64,000 bases of DNA from Paenarthrobacter sp. GOM3 (GTDB taxonomy: Bacteria; Actinomycetota; Actinomycetes; Actinomycetales; Micrococcaceae). The stretch is taken from positions 2,604,001-2,668,000 of the forward strand of contig NZ_CP136562.1 of NCBI RefSeq assembly GCF_018215265.2. Reading direction: 5' to 3'. Position numbers and translations under genes: made by a program. The notes beneath the pieces are model-generated. The model saw nothing but the letters and a program-made list of their open reading frames with translations, was not told the origin of the DNA and did not search any database. This document shows positions 56,670-64,000 of this stretch, in pieces. The first letter of the stretch is position 1; each line of letters begins with the position of its first letter.

Positions 56670-57698
56670 TCAACGGACGACGCTGGGCGACCAAGCGTGT
56701 GCAATGAACAGCACGGGCTGTGATGCCGGTTCGGTGTCCAGCTTCCAGATGTTGCTGTCGCCCTCTACGGCTTGGTCCGCCAGGCCGTAGAGGACACTGC
56801 TGTTATCCAGCCATTCAATCTGGTCATCCACGCTGTTCTTCTCGGAAAGCACTGTTTCCTGTCCCGTTGCCAAGTCAAGTACGGCCACCTTCCAATGCGC
56901 AGCCAAAGCACCGCCGTCGTTCTTCTTGAAGGCAATCCTTGTCCCGTCGGGCGAAATTGACGGACATTCCACGTCGTCGTGCACGGCGATCAGGGTCTTT
57001 GCCGAGATACTTCCGCGGACCAACCAGATTCGCCCCGACGACGCCGCCGTAGCGTAGAAGGCATCCTTTTGGCCTGGCACGAACGTCACTCCCCAGATGT
57101 TCCTGTCCGTGGCCACCAGCCGTTGTCCGTTGACCAGGAGGGCGTAGTCCTCCAGGTTTTCCGGAGTTCCGCCCGGTTGCGTGATTTCGGTGGCCGTCGA
57201 GAACCCCGCGGTGGCGTAGGAGTGGCCCGTGACAAACACCGTGGTGGCGATCATCGAGCCATCAGGACTGATCCTGGTCCTGCTGGGTATGCCCTTGACG
57301 GGCCATGAGCGTTGGGGTTCCCAGTCCCGGTTCAACACGGCGGCTTCGAAGGCAGTGACCAGGCCCCGGTTGGTCTTCAGGCAGACGGAAGATTCCTTTG
57401 TTCCATAAACCCGGTCGCATTCCTGTTCGCTGACGGACCTGGTTCCCCCCGGAGCCGAGAGGGGAACGGTTGCTGCGTGGCCATAGCCCTGCCCGGAAGC
57501 TGTGTTCCGGAAAAGGACAAAAGGAACGTCCGGAAGTGGTTGGGCTGCCGTGATACCCACCGTCGAAGCGGCAGACCGGCTCTCTTCAAACCGCTGGTAA
57601 GCACCAATCGCATAGATTCCCGCCCCCGCCAAGACCAAGGCAGTCACCACCAGCAGAAGGCCCCATCGAACCTTGCCCAAGGCCAGCGCTCCACTCAT
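56670..57698 (-). CDS. Membrane-anchored TolB/PD40-like beta-propeller protein
   Basis: A 342-residue protein with an N-terminal membrane helix (WGLLLVVTALVLAGAGIYAIG) and an extracytoplasmic domain. Repeated blade-like motifs RISPDGSMIA, SISPDGTRIAFKK, QIEWLDNSSVLYGL and WKLDTEP resemble WD40/PD40 propellers of the TolB type. A cysteine pair (CDRVYGTKESSVCL) may form a disulfide. Its ATG overlaps the upstream MFS stop by four bases, so it is made with that transporter. Function unknown; possibly a sensor or scaffold for the envelope system nearby. Confidence 0.7.
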   Translation of the reverse strand: MSGALALGKVRWGLLLVVTALVLAGAGIYAIGAYQRFEESRSAASTVGITAAQPLPDVPFVLFRNTASGQGYGHAATVPLSAPGGTRSVSEQECDRVYGTKESSVCLKTNRGLVTAFEAAVLNRDWEPQRSWPVKGIPSRTRISPDGSMIATTVFVTGHSYATAGFSTATEITQPGGTPENLEDYALLVNGQRLVATDRNIWGVTFVPGQKDAFYATAASSGRIWLVRGSISAKTLIAVHDDVECPSISPDGTRIAFKKNDGGALAAHWKVAVLDLATGQETVLSEKNSVDDQIEWLDNSSVLYGLADQAVEGDSNIWKLDTEPASQPVLFIAHAWSPSVVR

Positions 57699-58987
57699 GC
57701 GTCGGCGTTCACGTCATGTGTCGGCTTGGTCCCCCGCAGGATGAAGACGACAGCCAGGACCGCACAAGCCAGCAAGGCGCCCGCTACGACCATGGCTGAT
57801 GATGCGCCCACCGCGTACCAGAGCACGCCGAACCCGGCAGAGGCGGTCATCCTGGTGAGCGCCACAACCGTCTGGGCCGAAGCGATGCCCGTGGCCAGCT
57901 TCCCCGGCGGGGTCAGTTGGCTGGCCAAAGCGGCCAGTACGCCGTCGGTGGCCGCATAGAACGCACCCAGCAGAACCAGGCAGCCCACCGTGGTGCCAAG
58001 ACCGCCGAAGGGCGCAGCCGCAAGGAAATAGGTGGCAAGGAGCGCTACATGCCCGCCAACAAAAACCGGGATCTTGCCTACCCGGTCCGCCAGTCGTCCC
58101 AAAGGAACCGCCAACGCCAGGAAGACCACATTCGTGCCCACGAACAACAACGGGAACCACTGGACAGCAAAAGAATCCCTGGCCTGCAGGACCAGGTAGA
58201 TGAAGCCGTCACCGATGGTAACCAGGCCCAACAGCCCGGCGGCGATCAGCACCTTCCCCAGCCCCGGCTCCTTCAGGTGGCTCCACGAGAAAGCGAACAG
58301 CCTGCGCCCCTCACGTTCTCCTGCGCCCCGAAGGCCATCCGCCCGGACATCCGGGACAATCAGCGCAAGGACGGCCACGCCGATCACCGCAAAGGCCAGT
58401 GACACAACAAAAACCGTGCTGAAACCATTGGGAATCATCAGCAGGACAAAGAACGCAATCAGCGGCCCTGCTGCCGCCCCGATATTGTCCAACATCCGGT
58501 GCACGCCGAAGGACCTGGCCAGATGTTCAGGCTGCGCGGACACGGAGATGAGTGCGTCCCTGGGGGCGGTGCGTATGCCCTTACCGATCCTGTCCCCCGT
58601 GACAATAGCGGCAATGGCCCAGAATCCCCCGGCAAACAGGAAACCGATCCTTGCAACCATGGACAGGCCGTATCCGGCCAACGCGATCCGTTTCGGGTGG
58701 CCGCTGCGGTCCGCTGCCCAGCCCGCGGCAATCCGGACTATGGCGCTGGCACCTTGGTTGATCCCGTCAATGAAGCCAAACGCGATGGTGGATAAACCGA
58801 GGAATCCTGTCACGTACAGCGGGAGGATGGCGGTCACCGATTCCGAAGAAACGTCGGTGACCATGCTCACGATGCCCAGCCACAGGATCACCGGTGACAA
58901 CCGTAACGGCACCTCGCTTGGCAGTGCCGTTCCCGTAGCCTGCGGCTTGTCCCGATTGCCGCCCCGGTCTGAAAGCGAAATGTACAT
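57695..58987 (-). CDS. MFS transporter
   Basis: A 430-residue 12-helix transporter. It contains MVTDVSSESVTAILPLYVTG, GWAADRSGHPKRIALAGYG (2-3 loop) and the distinctive GDRIGKGIRTAPRDALIS, which marks a subfamily of MFS proteins with unclear substrates. AGGGG lies five bases before ATG. It follows the Ser/Pro-rich protein after eight bases and overlaps the propeller gene, so the three are one operon. Confidence 0.83.
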   Translation of the reverse strand: MYISLSDRGGNRDKPQATGTALPSEVPLRLSPVILWLGIVSMVTDVSSESVTAILPLYVTGFLGLSTIAFGFIDGINQGASAIVRIAAGWAADRSGHPKRIALAGYGLSMVARIGFLFAGGFWAIAAIVTGDRIGKGIRTAPRDALISVSAQPEHLARSFGVHRMLDNIGAAAGPLIAFFVLLMIPNGFSTVFVVSLAFAVIGVAVLALIVPDVRADGLRGAGEREGRRLFAFSWSHLKEPGLGKVLIAAGLLGLVTIGDGFIYLVLQARDSFAVQWFPLLFVGTNVVFLALAVPLGRLADRVGKIPVFVGGHVALLATYFLAAAPFGGLGTTVGCLVLLGAFYAATDGVLAALASQLTPPGKLATGIASAQTVVALTRMTASAGFGVLWYAVGASSAMVVAGALLACAVLAVVFILRGTKPTHDVNADA

Positions 58988-58995
58988 GGCCGCCC

Positions 58996-59775
58996 CTAGC
59001 CCGCCGTCGTGTGCAAAGTGCCCAGCAGCTGGAAGCGTGAGGCGCCGGTACCCGTCGTCGTGATGGAAACGGTCACCGTGTCGGTTCCACGAACGAACCG
59101 TGAAGCTACCGCACCGTCAGCCGCGGGAGCCTGCTCGGACCAGAATCCGTGGGACACCAAGGACTGGCTGAAGGAGGCCAGCACGTCACTTTGGGGCTTG
59201 GCAACGATCCCGTCCGCCGTCAATTGAAGGGCGTTGCCGGACGTCGACACTGAGGTGGAACCTATGGTTGTTCCGGCAGGCAAGGTGAGTATGTCAGCTG
59301 GCCACCCGTCCACGACCTTGCCTGCGGCTGTTCCCGGCTCCGGCAGGGCACCCGAGATCAGTGGGGCTGGCGCGGATGGTTCGGGCAGGCCGGTGGGGCT
59401 CGCGGTCACCGGCGGAAGGACTTCCAGCGGTTTGGGCGTGGACTGGCCGTCGCTGCCGGTTGCCTGTGGGGCGCCACTTGGCGAGCCCGACGACGGCGTC
59501 ACCGCACCCGGCGTGCCCTCGCCCGGAGCGCTTCCGGCCGAGGTTTCGGACGCGCCGGACGGGTTGGGCGCGGGACGTGAACTGGAGGATTCCTGGGCGG
59601 TGGTGGATCCGGTCTTTCCAGCCATTTGATCGAAAATGACTGCCACGGCGGCGATCAGCACGGCAAGGCAGATACCTGCAATGACCAGCCGCCGCGCCAT
59701 CATGGCTTGGCCGGGCTGGGTACGCCGCACAGCGGCTGACGGGGGGCCACGCGTTTCATGGGGACAGTCTGCCAT
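58996..59775 (-). CDS. Membrane-anchored Ser/Pro/Gly-rich protein, unknown function
   Basis: A 259-residue protein: a short cytoplasmic start, one membrane helix (LVIAGICLAVLIAAVAVIF, about 31-49), a low-complexity Ser/Pro/Gly/Thr linker (about 55-150), and a compact C-terminal domain of about 100 residues (TLPAGTTIGSTSVSTSGNALQLTADGIVAKPQ ... VTVSITTTGTG). I do not recognise the end domain. No ribosome site is clear, so the start may be further in (Met25/26). First gene of the three-gene operon, 30 bases downstream of mutM. Confidence 0.6.
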   Translation of the reverse strand: MADCPHETRGPPSAAVRRTQPGQAMMARRLVIAGICLAVLIAAVAVIFDQMAGKTGSTTAQESSSSRPAPNPSGASETSAGSAPGEGTPGAVTPSSGSPSGAPQATGSDGQSTPKPLEVLPPVTASPTGLPEPSAPAPLISGALPEPGTAAGKVVDGWPADILTLPAGTTIGSTSVSTSGNALQLTADGIVAKPQSDVLASFSQSLVSHGFWSEQAPAADGAVASRFVRGTDTVTVSITTTGTGASRFQLLGTLHTTAG

Positions 59776-59805
59776 TGCGATCCGGATTCCGGAACAGTTT
59801 TGGCG

Positions 59806-60765
59806 CTACCAACGCCCATTCCGCGGGCGCGGTTGGCACACCGGGCAGGTATAAGAAGAGCGGTTCATGAACTGTTCCCTCTTCATGATGCTGTGCAGGC
59901 CGACAGCTTCACAGCGGCGGCACAATTCGCCGGCCCGTCCATAGGCGTTGAGGGAGCGGGCGAAGTATCCGGAATCGCCGTTCACATTTACGTAGAGGGA
60001 ATCAAAACTCGTCCCTCCTGCAGCCAGCGCGGCGTTCATCACGTCCTTCACGGCCTCAATCAGCCGCCCGGCATCCGCACGGCGCATGGTATCCGTGGCC
60101 CTGGCATAGTGGATACGGGCCCGCCATAAGGCCTCATCGGCATAGATATTGCCAATCCCGGAAATAACGGACTGGTCCAACAGCGCCCTCTTGATGCCCG
60201 TCTTTCGGTTCTTGATCTTTCGATAGAACGCGTCGAAGGAAAAGTACGGGTCAAGCGGGTCCCGGGCAATGTGCGATGCTTCCTCCGCGATCTCAGGCAA
60301 GGGCGTTTCGCCCAGGCCGCCAGGGCCGCCGTCGGACGTGGGCACCATCGACGTCACGAAGAGACCACCGAAAATCCGCTGGTCCACAAACCGCAGCTGT
60401 TCCGGCATACCGTCCACCGGGCTGAGCTTGATCCGGACCTTGAGGTGCTTCTCATCCGGCACGTCCGGATCCTGCATCAGCAATTGGCCGCTCATGCCCA
60501 GATGCGCCATCAACGCGACCTGTGGAAGGTCTTCCTGTGTGGCCACGTGCGGGGTGTTCATGGCCAAGGGCATCCACAGGAATTTCCCCCGGCGAACCAC
60601 ATCCAGCACCGTGGCATGTTCCAGGTTCCCGATGAAGTCTTCGGTCCCGAGGTCATGGCGCCTGATGGAGCGCGGATCAAGGACGTCCACCCCGGTAATG
60701 GTCCGGCCGCGGACCCACCGGGCCAGGCCGCGACGCACTACTTCTACTTCGGGAAGCTCAGGCAT
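59806..60765 (-). CDS. mutM: Formamidopyrimidine-DNA glycosylase
   Basis: A 319-residue bifunctional glycosylase/AP lyase that removes 8-oxoguanine and Fapy lesions. It starts [14 protein letters not shown], with the catalytic N-terminal Pro and Glu, and has [26 protein letters not shown] and the C-terminal zinc finger CRRC...CPVC. All key residues are present. The length is slightly more than the usual 270-290. It lies six bases after rnc. In related genomes smc follows; here three minus-strand genes and one opposite gene intervene. Confidence 0.96.
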   Translation of the reverse strand: MPELPEVEVVRRGLARWVRGRTITGVDVLDPRSIRRHDLGTEDFIGNLEHATVLDVVRRGKFLWMPLAMNTPHVATQEDLPQVALMAHLGMSGQLLMQDPDVPDEKHLKVRIKLSPVDGMPEQLRFVDQRIFGGLFVTSMVPTSDGGPGGLGETPLPEIAEEASHIARDPLDPYFSFDAFYRKIKNRKTGIKRALLDQSVISGIGNIYADEALWRARIHYARATDTMRRADAGRLIEAVKDVMNAALAAGGTSFDSLYVNVNGDSGYFARSLNAYGRAGELCRRCEAVGLHSIMKREQFMNRSSYTCPVCQPRPRNGRW

Positions 60766-60771
60766 GGGTTT

Positions 60772-61482
60772 TCAGGCAGTTGCAGGACCGGCAGGGGCGG
60801 GATCCAAAGCGGTCAGGGCACGCCATGCATCAGCGGCTGCTTCCTGTTCCGCTTCCTTCTTGGAATGTCCTGAGCCGCGGCCGTAAGGGGTTCCACCGAT
60901 GTTCAGGACGGCTTCGAACGTCCTAGCGTGGTCTGGACCTGAGCCCTCCACGGCATAGTGGATGGCCCCAAGTTGCCGGCTGGCAGTCAGTTCCTGGATG
61001 CTCGTCTTCCAGTCCGTCCCGGCACCAAGGGCGCCTGCGTCCTTCAGGAGCGGACCCACCAGGCGCATGACCAGTTGGCGCGCGGTTTCGATATCGTTCG
61101 AAAGATACGTGGCACCGATCAGTGCTTCCATGGTGTCAGCCAGGATGGAAGCCTTGTTCTTGCCGTCGGTCAGCTTCTCGCCCTGCCCGAGGTAAATGAA
61201 CTCGCCGACGCCAATGGAGCGCCCAATACCGGCCAGCGCCCGCGTACTAACGACGGCGGAACGCCGCTTGGCAAGTTCGCCTTCAGGCAGCGAGGGATTC
61301 TCACGGTATAGGGAATCGGTGACCGAGAAGCCCAGGATGGAGTCGCCGAGGAACTCGAGGCGCTCGTTGGTGGGTATCCCGCCGTTCTCATACGCGTATG
61401 AGCGATGTGTGAGAGCAAGACGAAGCGTCTCGGTGTCAATGGAGACACCGAGACGCTTCAGAAGCTCTTCAGTTGAAGACAT
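60772..61482 (-). CDS. rnc: Ribonuclease III
   Basis: A 236-residue double-strand-specific RNase for rRNA processing and mRNA turnover. The signature [17 protein letters not shown] and the metal-binding [15 protein letters not shown] are intact, followed by a C-terminal dsRNA-binding domain ([26 protein letters not shown]). It sits in the rpmF-rnc-mutM cluster, 23 bases after rpmF. Confidence 0.97.
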   Translation of the reverse strand: MSSTEELLKRLGVSIDTETLRLALTHRSYAYENGGIPTNERLEFLGDSILGFSVTDSLYRENPSLPEGELAKRRSAVVSTRALAGIGRSIGVGEFIYLGQGEKLTDGKNKASILADTMEALIGATYLSNDIETARQLVMRLVGPLLKDAGALGAGTDWKTSIQELTASRQLGAIHYAVEGSGPDHARTFEAVLNIGGTPYGRGSGHSKKEAEQEAAADAWRALTALDPAPAGPATA

Positions 61483-61505
61483 CCTTAGTCAGCCTCTACG
61501 GCAGA

Positions 61506-61709
61506 TTAGGCGTCTGCGACCTTGCGGCCCTTGTATTCAAGGAACAGCGCGGTGCCGGCAGAGTCAGTGACGACCTTTGCCTGGTGCGGCAGGCTGTAGG
61601 TAACCTGACCGTTTTCGATGGTCTTGACCAAGTTGGGGGCAGTTGCCTTCCACTGGGCACGGCGGGCGCGTGTATTTGCGCGAGACATTTTCCGCTTGGG
61701 AACAGCCAC
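61506..61709 (-). CDS. rpmF: Ribosomal protein L32 (cysteine-free)
   Basis: A 67-residue 50S protein beginning [21 protein letters not shown]. The usual zinc-ribbon cysteines are absent ([15 protein letters not shown] in their place), so this is the zinc-independent form. It follows the DUF177 gene by 33 bases, the standard yceD-rpmF pair. Confidence 0.96.
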   Translation of the reverse strand: MAVPKRKMSRANTRARRAQWKATAPNLVKTIENGQVTYSLPHQAKVVTDSAGTALFLEYKGRKVADA

Positions 61710-61742
61710 GGCTATCTCATTTCTCTCTTAGACGAACACTTA

Positions 61743-62294
61743 CTAATCGGTTTGCCGGTCAGTCTTAGCCAGATCAGCTAGGGCAGCCCAGCGAGGGTCA
61801 ATGACCTCGTGGTGGTGCCCCGGCTCGTCTTCCAGGCGCGCTCCACATTCGGAGCACAGACCCTGGCAGTCTTCCCGGCACACCGGCTGGAACGGCAGCA
61901 TAGTGACAACTGCGTCCCGCAACACCGGCTCAAGATCGATCAGATCGTACTCGACTCGACGTTGCTCTTCATCGTCTTCTTCACCCGAAAGCTCAACGCC
62001 TTCGTAGAAGAAAAGTTCTTGCACATTGACCTCAAGGTCATACGCAAGGGGATCCAGGCATCGCCCGCACTCGCCGGTTACTTCGACGATGACGGAGCCA
62101 GATACCAGAATTCCTTCGTGTACGGCCTCCAGGCGAAGATCCAGCTCGATATCCGAGCCTTCCTTCACGCCAATGAGCGCCACACCAAGGTCACTTGGCG
62201 CAGGTACATGCTCGTTGAGTGTCCGCATGGTCCCTGGACTGCGTCCAAGGTCCTTGACTACCAGCGCCAAGGGCGAACTTGCATCTCGCTTAAT
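61743..62294 (-). CDS. DUF177 (YceD-like) protein, probable ATT start
   Basis: A 183-residue protein of the DUF177 family, always next to rpmF and linked in other bacteria to rRNA/ribosome biogenesis. It has four cysteines in ECGRCLDPL and CREDCQGLCSECG and an acidic end. The family N-terminus SPLALVVKDLGRSPGTMRT must be included, yet the only start with a good ribosome site is ATT at 62294 (AGGAG five bases upstream). The TTG at 62270 would cut off the conserved beginning. In-frame stop lies just upstream. Confidence 0.85.
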   Translation of the reverse strand: MKRDASSPLALVVKDLGRSPGTMRTLNEHVPAPSDLGVALIGVKEGSDIELDLRLEAVHEGILVSGSVIVEVTGECGRCLDPLAYDLEVNVQELFFYEGVELSGEEDDEEQRRVEYDLIDLEPVLRDAVVTMLPFQPVCREDCQGLCSECGARLEDEPGHHHEVIDPRWAALADLAKTDRQTD

Positions 62295-62434
62295 GAGAAC
62301 TCCTGTAGAACATATGACCGACGTACCATCTTAGCCTGATCTCGCTGGAGGACTCAAACTGACGCCGGGCGCGCGCAAAGGCGCGGTGGTTTCAGCTGGG
62401 AACTCTGCGTGAAGGCGCAAGGTACCCAGCAAGC

Positions 62435-62935
62435 TTACCCCTTGCGAGGCGGTTCGGTGGGCGGCTCGCCAGCGAGGAGCCGTTTCAGCACCGACTTCGG
62501 GACGAAATCGGAGATATCGCCGCCCAGCACGCTGATCTCCTTGATCAGGGTGGACGAAAGATGCACGTAATGCGCCTCCGCCGGCAGGAAGACGGTCTCG
62601 ACGCCGGTCAACTGACGGTTCATGGTGGCCATCGGCAGCTCATAATCAAAATCCGATGAGGACCGAAGGCCCTTGACGATCGCGGATACACCGCGGTTCC
62701 TGCAGTACTCGGCAAGGAGCCCTTCACCCATGGGCTCCACGATGATCCCGCGCAACGAGGCCAGCGTTTCGCGCGCCATCTCCATGCGGTCCTCAAGGCT
62801 GAACCGGTACTTCTTGGCATAGTTCGTGGACACCGCCACGATGACCTCGTCAAACAAGCCGGCAGCCCGGGCGATGACTTCGAGATGTCCGTTGTGGATA
62901 GGGTCAAAAGATCCAGGGCATACCGCGCGTCTCAT
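62435..62935 (-). CDS. coaD: Phosphopantetheine adenylyltransferase
   Basis: A 166-residue enzyme that makes dephospho-CoA from 4'-phosphopantetheine and ATP. It begins RRAVCPGSFDPIHNGHLEVI with the HxGH-type active site, then has STNYAKKYRFSLEDR and IVKGLRSSSDFDYELPMA, and ends in LKRLLAGEPPTEP. TAGGTT sits six bases before ATG, so the mRNA is probably leaderless. A perfect 14-base palindrome CGTCTCATGAGACG centres on the start codon. Divergent from the aminotransferase gene. Confidence 0.96.
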   Translation of the reverse strand: MRRAVCPGSFDPIHNGHLEVIARAAGLFDEVIVAVSTNYAKKYRFSLEDRMEMARETLASLRGIIVEPMGEGLLAEYCRNRGVSAIVKGLRSSSDFDYELPMATMNRQLTGVETVFLPAEAHYVHLSSTLIKEISVLGGDISDFVPKSVLKRLLAGEPPTEPPRKG

Positions 62936-62979
62936 GAGACGAACCTACCCCATTGCTCTGCCGGGATACCATGGCTCCC

Positions 62980-64000
62980 ATGGCATCCGCAGGCAGCAGC
63001 CCCCTTGATACATACGCCGGCAACGGATCAGCTCACGGTACCGGCAGCACCGCCCCGTGGCAGCGGGCGGCCCTCGGAGCGAACCTGCTGTCCCCTGACG
63101 GAGGGCTCGGCGTAACCATCTTCGAGGAGATGACCACGCTGGCGGTATCAACGGGCGCCATCAATCTCGGCCAGGGCTTCCCGGATGAGGACGGCCCGTC
63201 CGAGATCAAGGCCGCGGCCCAGGCAGCCATTGCATCCGGAGCCAACCAGTACGCACCCGGCAAGGGCGTACCCGCGTTGAGGGAAGCAATCGCAGCCCAC
63301 CAGAAGCGGTTCTACGGATTGGACCCCAATCCCGACACGGAAGTACTGGTCACCACCGGCGCTACCGAGGCAATCGCCGCGGCGTTGCTGGCTTTCGTGC
63401 AGCCCGGCGATGAAGTCCTGACCTTCGAACCGTTCTACGACTCCTACGGTGCCATCATTGGCCTGGCAGGCGCCAAACACGTCACCGCTCCCCTGCTGGC
63501 GCCGGACTTCATGCCTGACCTCAACGCCCTGGAAAGCTCGTTCAGCAGCCGGACCAAGGTTGTCCTCCTCAACAATCCGCACAACCCCACCGGTGCCGTC
63601 TTCCCCCGGCATGTACTGGCCAAAGTCGTTGAGTTGGCTGCCAAGTACGACGCAATGATCGTCAGCGACGAAGTGTACGAGCACCTGACTTTCGGTCCAG
63701 CCCACATCCCGGTCGCGTCCCTCCCGGGAGCGGCTGTGAGGACCATCACGATCTCCTCCGCCGGCAAGACCTTTTCCTTCACCGGCTGGAAAATTGGGTG
63801 GCTGAGCGGTCCGGAACACCTCGTTGCGGCAGTGCGCACAGTGAAGCAATTCCTGACCTACAGTTCCGGTACGCCCTTCCAGAGCGCCATCGCGGTGGGC
63901 CTCGCGCTACCAGACGACTTCTACACCGGCATCGCAACAACGCTCCAGCACAAACGCGACATCCTGGCCGCGGGCCTGCGTGCCGCCGGGTTCGACGTGT
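62980..64000 (+). CDS. PLP-dependent aminotransferase class I (cut by window end)
   Basis: First 340 residues of a class I/II aminotransferase similar to methionine/kynurenine-type YbdL enzymes. It has NLGQGFPDEDGP, NQYAPGKGVPALREAI, VVLLNNPHNPTGAVF, IVSDEVYEHLTF and the PLP lysine in SSAGKTFSFTGWKIGW. About 50 C-terminal residues lie beyond the window. ATG 62980 is seven bases after TACCAT, a leaderless pattern; ATG 62971 is an alternative. The N-terminus (about 35 residues, Ser/Gly-rich) is longer than usual. The amino donor is not known. Confidence 0.85.
   Translation, partial: MASAGSSPLDTYAGNGSAHGTGSTAPWQRAALGANLLSPDGGLGVTIFEEMTTLAVSTGAINLGQGFPDEDGPSEIKAAAQAAIASGANQYAPGKGVPALREAIAAHQKRFYGLDPNPDTEVLVTTGATEAIAAALLAFVQPGDEVLTFEPFYDSYGAIIGLAGAKHVTAPLLAPDFMPDLNALESSFSSRTKVVLLNNPHNPTGAVFPRHVLAKVVELAAKYDAMIVSDEVYEHLTFGPAHIPVASLPGAAVRTITISSAGKTFSFTGWKIGWLSGPEHLVAAVRTVKQFLTYSSGTPFQSAIAVGLALPDDFYTGIATTLQHKRDILAAGLRAAGFDV

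Overview
This 64-kb window is chromosomal DNA from a high-GC actinobacterium. It is most likely an Arthrobacter or Paenarthrobacter relative (Micrococcaceae). I infer this from the GC-rich codon use, the homodimeric AceE, the FasR-fabD-fabH-acpP-fabF fatty-acid locus, the actinobacterial families DUF3052, DUF3145, DUF2469 and DUF6504, a cysteine-free L32, and the frequent leaderless-looking starts. There is no phage, insertion sequence or CRISPR array. One tRNA (Val, anticodon TAC) and one TPP riboswitch are clear.

Layout. 0-2 kb: the end of cysK, cysE, and a convergent short-chain dehydrogenase. 2-13 kb: a carbohydrate/sugar-acid block with gnd, a GntR regulator, an L-idonate/gluconate dehydrogenase operon (idnD-idnO plus a beta-hydroxyacid dehydrogenase), a divergent 2-hydroxyacid dehydrogenase, an OafA-like acyltransferase, an MHS-type transporter and an IclR regulator. 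TGTTCA/TGAACA half-sites recur in three promoters here. 13-18.7 kb: DUF6504, tRNA-Val, then an overlapping DUF3052-peroxiredoxin-sirtuin operon divergent from aceE. 18.8-24 kb: the fatty-acid synthesis locus with its FasR regulator. 24-35 kb: DUF3145, then a long minus-strand housekeeping series read from rpsP down to xerC (rpsP, khpA, rimM, trmD, rplS, two lepB, rnhB, DUF2469, yraN, comM, dprA, xerC).

35-51.4 kb holds a dioxygenase-like VOC protein, an amidohydrolase, riboswitch-controlled thiC, an alpha/beta hydrolase with an unusual nucleophile site, ffh, zwf, an amtB-glnB operon, an MFS exporter, ftsY and smc. 51.4-59.8 kb is an accessory-looking block set between smc and mutM. It contains a 1633-residue secreted multidomain protein (dimethylformamidase-beta-like domain, four DUF4082 and several Ig-like modules) and an opposite three-gene operon (Ser/Pro-rich membrane-anchored protein, MFS transporter, beta-propeller-like membrane protein). 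59.8-64 kb returns to core genes: mutM, rnc, rpmF, a DUF177 gene that seems to start with ATT, coaD, and a divergent PLP aminotransferase cut by the window end.

How the genes work together: gnd and zwf are oxidative pentose-phosphate enzymes placed 40 kb apart. The idn operon, transporter and regulators look like a sugar-acid uptake and catabolism module. AceE makes the acetyl-CoA used by the nearby fab operon. Ffh, FtsY and the two LepB proteins serve secretion. No complete novel defence or mobile system is visible. The most unusual signals are a strong synonymous-codon drift inside aceE, shared operators in the fab and idn regions, a probable ATT start codon, and the smc-mutM island.
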